64,000 nucleotides of DNA from Lycorma delicatula. Taxonomy: Eukaryota; Arthropoda; Insecta; Hemiptera; Fulgoridae. Where the stretch lies: assembly GCF_047948215.1 (NCBI RefSeq), contig NC_134456.1, forward strand, positions 60,527,029 through 60,591,028, read 5' to 3'. Below, in pieces: positions 37,951-50,200 of the stretch (position 1 is its first letter; each line of letters opens with the position of its first letter). Under the pieces are notes generated by a model, which did not search any database, had not been told where the DNA came from, and was given only the letters and a program-made list of their open reading frames with translations. The position numbers and the translations under genes are program-made.

Positions 37951-38357
37951 ATTTATCAACAGTAAAAAACTAAGGTCCATACTCTCAAACCCGCCCTATC
38001 TTCCAGGGTTGCAACGAATAACAATTTTACTAGTAATACTACTTATACTAATGTCAGTAAGAACAAAACTGAGTGCTAAAGGAGGAGTTGTTCATATAAC
38101 TAACTCAACTAACAATGATTTTCATAATTATATTATTAATAGTGTTAGTGGTACCAATAATAATGAGTATAACCATAGGTTAAATATTCTGGTCCTATCT
38201 ACGCTGAAAAAGTTAAAATAAGTAGTCCCAATGATCAACAAACTATTGAAACCACAATTTTCATGGGCTCATGGATGTCAAGGACTATATGTTTCAAAGA
38301 TTTGAGCGAATGCTTGAAAATATAATAGAATAATTAGTCCATGCATGAATAGAAAAA

Positions 38358-40740
38358 ATGAACAACTGTTTCAGACTGTCAGTCTGGAATGCTAACGGGT
38401 TGTCTGGTAAAAAATTAAAATTACAAGCTTTTTTAAATACTTATAAGATAGATATAACGCTTATATGTGAAACAAGGTTTACCGATAGACGTTTTGTCAT
38501 GTTTTGTGGCTATACAATATATTGTACCAATCACTCATCGGAGAATTCACACTGCAGTACTGCTGTTATTATTAAAAGTATTTTTCTTAATTTGTATCGC
38601 TTGAATACGAAAAGGAATTTTAAGACGCCACGATGAACGATCACAATTTTCTGTCTCTTCCCTTTAATGCCCACCAAGGCATGCTGTGAAGACGGATCAC
38701 TTTGCATCATTCTTTAGATCCCAGATCCGAGATTCATCTGTAGAAGAGATTGGAATTCTAAGCACCTACACTGGGGTTCGCGACTAACGTCACCAAAAGG
38801 CAGGCAGAATTTCAGATCACTGAACTGGGCTGAGAATAATTTGGAGTGTTTGTCTTCTGGAGAACCAACCTACTGGCCTTCAGAGCTTAATAAAATTCCA
38901 AATCTCCTGGATTTTTCCATTTTCAAAGGTATTTCTGAAATCTATTTACATGTTGAACCACATCTTGACTTGTCGTCTGATCATATAACTGTTATGCATA
39001 CATCTTTTGACGTTATGTTAACTGCTCGAAATCCCACTCGGTTTAATAAATTGACCAGTAAACTACTTTTCAAGACTTTTTGAGGACAATACAAGGTTGG
39101 ACGTGCCTTTAAAATCACCGGCCTATGTGGATAATGCAGTACACAAATTGAACAAATTGATTCAGTCAGTGTCGTGGGCTTCCACTCCTAATTTTGATTC
39201 TGCTCCCCCCAACTCAAAATACATATCCGATCTTCATCAGAGAAAAGATAGAAGAATGTCAGAGACTACGACGCGTATGGTAGAGAACTCGTTACCTGAT
39301 AAGGGAAGATTTAACAGGGCTACTCAAGAATCGAAAAGGTTAATTCAACGTTTTAAAGACGTTTCGTTTCAATCTTAAATAGAAGATATTTATGATAGGC
39401 AGTCTGCTGAATATACTTCATGGAAAGCTACTATGTCGTTCAAGAGACCCCGCAGTCTATTCCTCCTCCTCATAAACATATCAGAACATGAGCGAGAAGT
39501 TTTCAACAGAAGGCGAACTTATTTGCTGAGTACTTTTCCGACTTTTTCCAGCCCAATAATATCGAAACGGATCCAAATTAAATTAGGAAAATTTTGGAAT
39601 ATTTGATTTCTCCTTTTCAAATGTCCGTACCAATTAAACCCTTCGCAATTCACGAAGTTTCTTCAGTGATTAACAAAGAAATACATCCAACAAAGACGCC
39701 GGGTTATGATTTAATTACCGGTCAGAATCTTTAAGCATTATCTCGATTTTCATGCTCTAGCCAACAAAAAATACGGTTCAGGGGTTTTTCACGATGTCAG
39801 TCAAGCTTTTGACAAAATTTGGCACTACTGTTGCTGTATAAATTCAAAAAAGTATCACCGCATGTTTTCTATGTAGTGCTAAAATCTTAACTAGAATATT
39901 TTCAAGTTAAACATAAAGAAGTTTTAATGAATTTTTTCCTAATAAAATCAGGGGTATCTCAAAGAAGCGTTCTTGGACCCATCTTATATGCTCTTTTACA
40001 TTGTTCTGTTTACATCTTATACTTCGGATTTGCCAATTACGACAGATACAACTGTTGCAACGTTTGCTGACGATACTGCAATTCTTGCTGTCCATGAAAA
40101 TCCAACTACTACATCTCATTATTTTCAAGATTATCTCTTCTCGAATCTTTTCGAAAATTGGAAAATAAAAATAAATGAAACAAAGTCGAAACACGTCACA
40201 TTCACCATTCGAAAGGAAAACTGCCCGACTGTTTCTGTCTTTAATATTCCAATTCCAAGTTCTCAAGAATGTAGATATTTAGGTTTTCATCTTGATCGGC
40301 GCCTTACAAAATATATCAAATCTAAGCGGCTACAGTTAGACCTGAAGTTTAAAAACATGTATTCTTTAATAGGACACATATCTCGGTTCTCAGTAGAAAA
40401 TAAATTGATTTATAATTCCATATTGAAACCAATTTCGACTTATCGGCTCGAATTGTGGGGTACAGCAAACAATTCCAATATTGACATACTTGAACGTTAT
40501 CAGACAAAAACACTGGGGAAAATGTTCAACATACCTTTGTGTATAAGCAATAACCTCATATATAATGATTTTAAATTACGAACCCTTAGGCAAGAAATCT
40601 CTCTGATCATTTAGCGATATCACAATCGTTTGGATCTGCATCCAAATTATATGGGAGTCAATTTACTGGATAATAATGTCAGCGGTTTTTTAAGATTTAT
40701 GAGAAACAATATTCTTGATTTGATATATCAATTCAATTAA
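38358..40740 (+). pseudogene. Jockey ORF2 (endonuclease-RT) pseudogene
   Basis: Encodes the nicking endonuclease and RT that carry out target-primed reverse transcription. The endonuclease opens at 38358 with LSVWNANGLSGKK, has the ICETRF glutamate block, then after a gap HLHWGSRLTSPKGR and ECLSSGEPTYWP, and LSSDH with the terminal catalytic Asp-His. RT starts with KTPGYDLITG near 39691-39723. The next recognisable block is FHDVSQAFDKIWH near 39790, only about 20 codons later, so most of RT blocks 1-3 has been deleted. The catalytic FADD is at 40063-40074, followed by RYLGFHLDRRL. The frame has a TAG at 40612-40614 and, if read through, continues with YHNRLDLHPNYMGVNLLDN to a final stop at 40738-40740. 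There is no RNase H, as is usual for Jockey. Confidence 0.85.
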
Positions 40741-40926
40741 GTGGTTTTATAAACCAGCTTTACGAAGTCCTCTTCAAATTTATTTCTTTTTGTTGTTAAC
40801 TTTTAAGTTACAGACCACTGGGTCTGTAGCTTCTTAATGTTCATTCCAAATTTAGCTTATTTGCTTACTGTTCAATTTTAATTCTGAACAGACTGTAAAG
40901 TTACTGTAACGTTATAATAAAAAAAA
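40741..40926 (+). other. Jockey 3' untranslated region
   Basis: About 185 bases between the ORF2 stop and the A-rich tail. Contains an 8-bp perfect stem (TACAGACC and GGTCTGTA, 40809-40828) with an ACTG loop. The end, GAACAGACTGTAAAGTTACTG then CGTTATAAT and A run, closely matches the minus-strand end at 60.3 kb. Such 3' ends are usually the site recognised by the RT. Confidence 0.7.
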
Positions 40927-40929
40927 GAA

Positions 40930-43900
40930 AATTATTTTTCCAAGCTTTATATTATTGATTTTTTTTTCATCATTTAAGTAAGCGTTTAATATTTTTTATA
41001 ATTATTACTTGCTTTAAATATTTAATTGTATTCATCTTTCCAAAAATTAGTTTTTATTTTAAATAAATTTTTATTACCAGAAAATTAAATAAGGTTTAAT
41101 TTGCTATTTTTCAATTTTAAACTTTGTTTAATTTTAGTTATTTCATTTACGTGAATAAATTTTATTTTTGAGCTTAATTTTTTTTTTGTCCCTGAAATAT
41201 AACGTAAATATTTATCTTTTGTGATTGAAATTTTATAAAATTTAATAAAAAAAAAGAATTTCATTAAATTTTATATAATTTGTATATATAATTTTTATTA
41301 AGTTTTCTCTAAATTTCATTTTATCTTGTTATTAGTCTAGGTAGTAAAAGCTACTTCTTTTTCATCCTCACACGCAATTTTTTTTTTTATTATTTTTTTT
41401 TTTAATACTACTGTATTCTGTTAGTTATTGAAGCCTCTTAATGTTAATAAGATATCTGTAACATAACAGTTTTAAAGATTATTTTACGTTTCTCATTATG
41501 TGCTTTAAACTTTTATAACATTTTTTAAAGTAAACCTCGTTCATAAAATATTTTCGCTAACACTTCACATAGCTACAGAAGTGATAGCGGAAATATTTAT
41601 CCATAGCTAAATTTTAATTTGTTATAAAAAAAGAAAAGAATTTTTACTTCAGTATTTAAAATGAAAATAATTTTATGAGGAATGATTCTATTTTAATTAT
41701 TCTGTTTTTTAGGATTTATTCAACTATATCTAAAGTTTATTTTATTAGAATGAAATTACATAATTATTTTAAGTAGCAGATTGTAAATATTATATTACTA
41801 ATAGATCATCCAACTTTATTTGTTTTTAGAGTAAGTTAAATTCATTCTAACAAGGAGTAATATAATGAACAATTTTGGAATAAATCGATACTTCTGATAG
41901 TCGCATAAAAAATTAACTACATTGTACAAAATAAAAAATAAATTCCAAATTATTTACTTATTGACTACTTCTTATTTCTTTTATTATAACATCAAATAAC
42001 AAACTTTTAAAAAATTTTAAATTAATAATAATTATTTTTAGCTTACAAAATATTTTATTCAAAATATTTACATAATTACTAATTTTTTTAACTGACCTTT
42101 AGAAAACAATCTACTTGTAAAAATTTTACAAAGCTGGTCTAATTACTATAACTGAATTTAGATAGAATCTAATCGTCATAGGTGAACAATTAACGATACT
42201 GCTTGTGAATATTAAAGAGAATATAACATACATTACGGTAAACCAACTGTCAAGTTTTATTTGCCTTAAAGCAAATTGTGAGGACTTATATAATGACGAA
42301 ATAGAAGTTAAATTTAACATTTTACCCGACACAATTAAAGAAAATGACTATTTGGTGGAAATATGTAATTTATATATTTTCAATACCTTCGAACTGATAA
42401 CATTTAAAAAATCTAACGAAATTAATGATGAGTATTTATTTATGTAGTTTGTAAAATGCAATAAGATGATAAATTTAAAAAAAATAATATAATTAAAGGT
42501 TAAACTTAATTTAATTGTTTAAACTGCTAAGATTATTAGTATAAAAGAGAAATATTGGTATGAATAACGCAAGAGTTGGAAATTATTCATTTTAAATCAC
42601 CTACTTCTCAAAAACTATAAAAATTAAGTGATAGAAATTTAATATATTCATTAATTTAAAAAAATATATTATAGTAATGTTTGTTCCTTATATCAGGTAT
42701 TAAAGATACTACTCAAAAAGCCTTTAGAATTGTAACTTTAAAATTTATTAGATTAATATTATAATGAATAAAATAGAATACATATTCAATAATAGTACAA
42801 TAATTACTACAGATATTTAATGTTTATTAAAAGGAAAAAATATATACTTATTTACAATAATTACGACTTCCACTAATTACAATAAGATATAGGCCATTTG
42901 TAAAGTTAATGAAACACTATTTTCAAACAAATATTAAATAATTATTAAAATAATTAGTTACAGGAAACAGTCATTTAATTTTCTTGGTGTTAATATCATA
43001 AAAAAGTCTATTAAACAGGTTATAATTCAGAAAGAGTTCCTGTCATGAAGCTTAACCGTTTCTTATATAAGGCAATCACTTTCCTCTTCCTCTTTTACAG
43101 TGCAATAAAAATTTATTAACTTTTTTACTACCTACCAATTTTATTACTTGAACACGTTCACTTGTACGCATGTCAAAATCCAACCGTACCTGAGTAAAAT
43201 AAGTCAGTAAGTAGATTTATTTCCTGAGCTCATAATCTGATCGGTTTACTCAACGAATTAAATTAAATTTTTCTACAAGCGTTTCACCATTTCCAATTAG
43301 CATTTTTTAAAAACAATTTATATTAAATTATTAGTGACTTAATCGATTATTTTAAGAACTTAAAATAATAAAATATAAGTTTATTTTTCTATTTTCCCTC
43401 CCACAAACGTACTTATTACAATCAAGTTTAATAGTTACATTTTACGAGGTATTCTTATTACTAATTACTACAATACATCTTTAAAAAAAAATAGACTAGA
43501 GATTTATTTTACACTTTTTCACTAAAGAAATCTAACATCAATTTTTTATTAAGACTGTAAATTAGATATTATGTTTTTTTTTAATTCTTTTTTTTCAGAA
43601 ATAAAAACTATTCTGATGCACCAAGCGTCTATTTTAAAACACCATATCTAAACACATTCAAAAATTTTCAAAAAATAAACCTTATATAAAGTTCTATTTC
43701 AAAATATCAAATTAGCTAAACAAATACCGGTCAATTCATCTTAACATTTCAGTTTTTTAACTGCTCTAAATAATACTTCCATGAATAATAGAAAATTTTT
43801 TACTACAATTTCATTATTAAAAATATTATTTTATAGTAATAACGAGAAAAATAAAACTAATTTAACGATATTTTAAAATTGTCAAAAAGTTGAAAATTTC

Positions 43901-44080
43901 AATTTAAACATATTTAAGAATGTCTAAGACGATCAATCAATATTGTCCATGTATATTGCAAATGAACTACTTATATAATATTTTAACTAAGCTTAAATAA
44001 ATATAATTATATTTTTTATGATTTATGTATCATATTTAAATATTAAAAGTTTACTAGTACTTCCTATGTCTTTTATGGGT
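40930..44080. other. AT-rich non-coding DNA
   Basis: No gene is supported and no repeat with clear structure is seen. Short open frames here have AT-driven composition only. Confidence 0.5.
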
Positions 44081-44248
44081 TTACGCCACGGGAACCTTAC
44101 AAAATACATTTTCGCAAACTGTCTTAATACCACCGTGTTGTCTTTCGGTCATATTTCGTAAACAGTTTCTTGCTTCGTCATATAAAAGCAAAGAATATAC
44201 TACTGGGTTCAGATAATAATTTTTTGAATAAATAATAATTATATGTAG
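44081..44248 (-). CDS. Possible partial exon with an NPxxY motif (receptor-like), uncertain
   Basis: A minus-strand frame, bounded by stops at 44249-44251 and 44081-44083, reads ...YYLNPVVYSLLLYDEARNCLRN and then MTERQHGGIKTVCENVF. NPVVY followed by an aliphatic stretch and a charged, amphipathic segment is the layout of transmembrane helix 7 and helix 8 in class A G-protein-coupled receptors, and the frame ends soon after, as a last exon would. The piece is GC-richer than its surroundings. Alternatively it is an internal exon from an acceptor at CCCAG (near 44202-44206) to a GTAAGG donor (complement at 44095-44100), which would give the same frame without NP. The upstream part of the frame is too polar and short for a full helix 7. 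I cannot assign a gene, and chance is possible. Confidence 0.3.
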   Translation of the reverse strand, partial: LHIIIIYSKNYYLNPVVYSLLLYDEARNCLRNMTERQHGGIKTVCENVFCKVPVA

Positions 44249-44251
44249 TTA

Positions 44252-47200
44252 GCGTGAAATAACCAGCAGACAACATATTTCTTATAAATATTAAATGAGT
44301 GGAAATTACATTTAAATAAGATTGTATTTTATTCATTTCACCTACTCAAACAGAATTTTAATGCTCTTAAATTTTCAATGAATACAGTATTATGATTTAC
44401 AAAAAAAAGAATAGTTTATCTATATTAAATAAATAGTAATATTATAATATTATCTATATTATAATTATTAATATTTATAAAAGAATATTAATATTATTAA
44501 CCTAAGTTAAATATCAACTTATAGAAAATTAAAAAATTACAAATAGTTACGCAAAAAAGTATGATGTAAATATAACATAATGATTAAGTAACACAGTAAA
44601 TTCTTCTATCAAGTAAGCGTAATGTAAAATCTACTTCACAATTTTATTTTTACATATACCTTTAAGAACAATCCTTCACATAAGTGATACCTCGGACACC
44701 TGCGGAACCACGAAAATGGAAAATATCCATTAATAAAAAAGGCAAAATAAACACTGCAGATATTATTATTTTTTTTTCTGTAACGCTATAGAGTACGTAG
44801 AAGCTATTATATACGTTACTGTTAAAAAGAAACAACTTTTTTTTATAACTTGTATAGTGTTGTAATATTATGCAACTTTTCCCAGATATTAATATCATGA
44901 ACCATCTGCTTTTTTTTTTTAAATGTACTGTATAAATTTACCCTCAAACTTTTATACCGATGGAAAACATGTTTGAAAAAACTTTCTGAGGATATTATCA
45001 TTTAAAGGGATATTTAGCTAAGGTTTTAAGTTTTTATTTAAGACATGAAATCATTCCCTTATGTCCTTTTAAATAGACCTATTAAACCTTTAGAATACTT
45101 TCAAGGCCAGCTAGTCGTATTATATTTTCTGATGAGTTTGAAATTTAATAAAAACTTCATAATAACTATAAAATAATTGAAGATGATCTTACCACCCTCC
45201 TTCCTCTATAAAACTATACGATTACAATTCTTTTTTTTTATTACTAAAATTGTTTTACAAAAACTTGCCAATCCTAAAAAAAGTACACCTTACTGACCAC
45301 TTCTTTACCTAATGTTTTTTGTACCTATGTCAAATCCCCCAAAATAAACATAAAAATTATGTTCTATTAATTTTTTAAACGTAGACTTCTTTTTTCTCTA
45401 AAATGTTGAGCATTTTTGTAAAAACTGTATTCCAGTTATCAGTTTTTTTTTTCAGTTAACGAGCTTAAATAACAACTTTTCAACTTAAACTTTGATTTTT
45501 TTTTTTAGTAAAAAATGTATATTATTGTTATTTTTTTTAATAACCTCCCAATTGTGTAATAGTTTCTTTGAATTACTGTACACATTTTCTTCTTTCGCTA
45601 TCAAAAAATTTCTGCCAAGTTTTTTTCAGCCAAATTTAGCGAAAGAAACTAACTACTTATTAAATGGTTAATAGGGTACTGTTGTGCATTTCTACAAAGG
45701 TATAGTCGTGTTAGGTTTGAGTAGTACAAAAAAAATAACAATTACTTCAGATTTTTCCAATTTTTAAACTAAGCAACACATGTTTAACCATTTTTCGTAA
45801 AAAATTTCGTTTCAAATGGATACCAGTAAATCGTGCTTGTGGTACAGCTATATCACTTGCATAAGATAACCGCTTAATGAATGAACAATTAAATTCTCTA
45901 AAAGAATACTAAAATAGTTAGCAATTTTTAACAAAAAATGAATGATTTCATAGTATTTTTAAGTCTTTTCAACTGCATAAAAATGAAACTCTAATACATT
46001 TAAATAACTTTGTAGGAGATTCAATTCAAAATAATAAATATGAGATTAAAAGTTTCACTGGATCAGTCATTTGGCAGCTGCTACCTTTTCTATATAGGGT
46101 TTAATGAGAGGAGCTGTAAAGTTTCCGTACGACAGTCATCGCTGCCTACAGACTGAACATGTGGCCAGATTTCCAAGGCCAATCCTACCAACGCTCCATA
46201 TATCGTAGTATCCACTATTATTTTTACTTAAATTAAATTAATTTTGTTTACTTTAATTCAATTTGTAAAATTGTTTGAAAAGTGCGATCTACTCTTTACC
46301 TGAACTACCACTGCACAACTTGGGTTATCTTTTCTTTAAATATAAACTCTTAACTTCGGAGAGTACTGCATACCTTTTTTTCATTCAAAGTATTACATCC
46401 AAAAATTTAATTTAACTTTTAGCCTTTGATTGTGACTGAGTTTCTCGTACGCTGTGATTCTGAATACGAGAGTATAGAAACTTACTCTATTTTCTATTGC
46501 AGTACTATCATTTAATTTCATGCTGTTGCAGTAATTTTATCTTGTATATGAAATCGTTCTCATTAATAATCGTAGTTTATGAAAGATATATATCTCTTCA
46601 ATAATGAATTAATTCTTCTTAACTACCAAGGCGACAAGGTAAAATTTAACTCTGGAATAATATAATTAAAAATAAACTAAGGAAATGTTTTAGTATTATA
46701 TTTTGGCGTAATAACATGAAATGTTTTCTTAAATTTAATTAAATTTTTAATTATTATTAATCAAATGCTTTAATTATTTTCTCTTAATATATAACGTTAC
46801 AAAAATGAATAACATTTCTTTCATTCGTCAAAACCTATTATTTTACTTCATCAATTAATTAAAATTTAATTTCCAACGACGTTATTTATTCAATAGAGGC
46901 AGTGAATAAAAATAGAAAAAAGTAATCGTTGTTATTGAAATTTGGTAAAATAAGACCATACACGTACGTTTAGAGCTACCATGGTTCACGCTATGAATTT
47001 TTATGAGGTTGCCTTGTCTCTTAACTGGTGCCCAACATCTGTTCAAGAAATGACAGGTGGTGTACTCTACATCCAATCAGTTTTTTATATCGAGTAATAA
47101 TATTTATTCATTATAGTGTATTAAAAAAATTATTCCAGTTTTGTACTAATAATATTTTTACAACCATTAATTTATGTTCGTTATTTTAATATCTTATATT

Positions 47201-50200
47201 TAAAAAAAGTTATTATATTATTATTATTATTTTTATAGGTAAAGACTGTACTGAACCAATAGAAATTACTAAAATGGTGTATAATTTAAAGAAATCTCGA
47301 TGTGTAATTTTAATAATAGTTTTGCCATATTGGTAGTTCCTTATAACAAGTTGTTATAACGCACAATATAAAGGATGCCCAAAAATATTCTTTTCAAACG
47401 GTTATCATCTCATCTCGTTATTGAAAGGCAACATTATGCCTCTTGACCCGGAATGCATTGACCTTAGTCGTGGCTAGCAAGTCAGTAATGAGATGTTAAT
47501 GATGGAGTATTAACTCAACGTTTATTGGACAATTATAGTGCTTGCTTGTTCGATCGTCTTAATACTAAACTTTTAACCAACTCCCTAACACTTTCTCACT
47601 CTATTCTTCTTCACACTCAATCTCTCTCTCTCTTTCCCTCTTTTACTATACCTTTATAATATCTGGCTTCGAATCAAGTGGTAGATAAAATTATTAAAAA
47701 TAACCCCCTTTAAATTAATTTAATAATATCCTCATGGTAATAACCATCGTTACGTTATCGGCTTACAAACCTTTCAAAGCTAATAGAAATTTAAATTTTC
47801 AACGAAATTAATTAGTGACAAGTTCCTTAAATAAAAAAGATGTTGCAAACACCTGTCCTAGCGGCATTAAATTAACATAACAATGGAACTTCTAGCGGCT
47901 GTGGTTTTTTTTATACGTACTTTAGTATTTAAATCGATGTAATTTTCAATTTTCAACTAACAAGTATGTTTTTTCTCCTAAAACGATGCAAGTAAATCTT
48001 CTGAAATAATAATTTTAAAATGTATTTTAAAATATAACATACATATTTTGTATATTACAAGAATAATTACTCCTAATTTATAAAAATAAAAGGAAAAAAA
48101 TTACTTTATGTTACAATAGAAACAAGTCTCAAATTAAAACATGTATAATGGCAATTTGAATAAATTTGTTAAAATTGAAATTCTTGTATGGTATAATATA
48201 ACAATAAAACGCCTGCAATGATTTTACTAAACTATTCCAAGAGAAGCAATGTGAATATGTGGTACGTTTTTTGTTCCCCAGTAACTGCAGAACGATTGTA
48301 CCAATTTTTTTATCAAAATTCTACAAACGTCGTTGGATATAAAATAAATCTCAGAAAATAAAATGGTAAAAGATATTCATCACTTTTTTCCTTAGTAGAA
48401 AAAATAAAAATTAAATTCATTCATAGACAGACATATAATTAAAAATATTTGATATACGAAAACTGATTTCTAAATTATGCATTGACATATCAAAGGTTAA
48501 AAGATTACCAAAGAGCCAAAGATTATAAATTCACATACAGGGTATGATTACTTCCAGTAGGAAGCAATCATGAAAACTAATACAACGAAGTAGCTTAAAA
48601 CAAATTAAAATTGTGTCTCCAGAAAAAACTCCTTAGAAAATGGCACAATGTTTTTACTTAAAAAATTAACTAAAGAAGTAACATTACACGTAATAAAAAA
48701 ATAAATTAGTATAGTTTCAATATGGTTAACAATGTTTTAAATTTTGAAGAAATTAATAATTATATCCTATGAATGAAACACACTAATTAAGAAAAAATCG
48801 GAATTTTATTTAGCATGTTGGATAAACCTGTATTTCTTGGTTAGAGATTTACATATTATGTAAAAATATACAATTTTTTTATCAGATTTTTTGTTTACCT
48901 TTTAACATCTTGTTTTCTTTTCCCAAAATGATAATAATGAGCCATTTACCAAAAAAAAAACCTTAATTAAAAAGAAAAAACATCATGTTAACTGAAAAAT
49001 AAATAGTTTACCCGTTTTAATAGGTTCATTTCAATTTTTTTTTGTTAGTGTAATTCCAGATGTTTAAGAATGATTACAACCACAATAATAAATATAAAAT
49101 GATACGAATGATAAAAATATATTTAAAATATAATTTAAAGTAATAAACTACAAGATTAAAACGATTCGTGTAATAATATTTCAGAAAACAGTTAAACTAC
49201 ATCTACGGTAGTAAATGAATACTCACTCTATGATGAACTCCTCATTTATTCTCGATGGAAAAATAATAATTCATTTATTATATTAATTACGTTAAATAAC
49301 CCAGTAAAGATAATCTAGATTAATAGTTTTTAATTCTAACTAAATAAAGAATAGTTGGTCATTCAAGGCCAAAAATAGGTCACACAAATATAAATTTGTT
49401 AATTTTATTTGCCAAATTATGTAATAAAAAAAAAAATGATATTCAACTATTAATACGAATATTAACTTAATTTAAGATTAATGTTAAATCTTATACATTT
49501 AAAATTTAAATTCTGGTACTTTTACGCATCTAAAATCTGTGCTACCGGTATTTCTCAGGGTAACAGATGTTATTTATAACTTAGAAAAATAATCACAGTA
49601 AAATTCAAAAAATATTTGATACTAAAATTGTTTTAAATTTTGTTTCTTTAAATTCCCATCCTCCAATGCATTTTATACAATTCATCCGCCCAAGTAAATC
49701 ATAAAAAAGTTTCCGCAAAATGGGGCAAAGAATTTTCCGTGAAATTTTTATAAAACAATTTCCATTTTTTTGAAATTTTTTATTTAAAAATATTAATAAA
49801 TTAATATGGGTGTAAAATTAAAAGAAAATTACTATCAGTTGAGTTGGTTTTTTTAAAATTGTATCTTAGTTAATAAATCCTAAATAAAACATTTTTATTT
49901 AAGAAGGGATGGCACAGTGATAAATATTTCAGTTAAAGAGATCGGTTTAGATTGCAATCGTTAAAACTGTTATATCTCTTTTCAGTAAAAACAGTATACA
50001 TCGTTCATGCGTAAACAGCAGAACAGAAATAAATCCAAATAACGGGTCCAAATTGAAATATATAAAGCAACTGAAACCAAAGCTCTTCCACTTAAGTTTT
50101 GTATTAAATGCAAGAGTAAAATTAAAATTTTGAGAAAGTAATGCATCGTAACACTCATTTACAGAAGTAACTTTAATTATAAAAATTAAACATACATAGC

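Larger units (their letters stand above)
36862..40926 (+). mobile_element. Jockey-clade LINE, full-length-like but decayed
   Basis: Gag, endonuclease and RT relics follow each other in the order expected for a Jockey element, ending in a 3' untranslated region and a short A-rich tail (40918-40929). The start given is the first ATG of the gag; the true 5' end lies upstream. A 10-base match, ATTATTTTTC, at 36643-36652 and 40931-40940 could be the target-site duplication, which would put the 5' end at about 36653, but an AT-rich 10-mer is weak evidence. Numerous stops, frameshifts and an internal RT deletion show an old insertion. The 3' 300 bases are homologous to the element at 60.3 kb. Confidence 0.85.

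Noticed and set aside
39907..40266. Minus-strand 119-codon frame
   Set aside because: Antisense to the Jockey RT, which contains FADD and other RT blocks on the plus strand.
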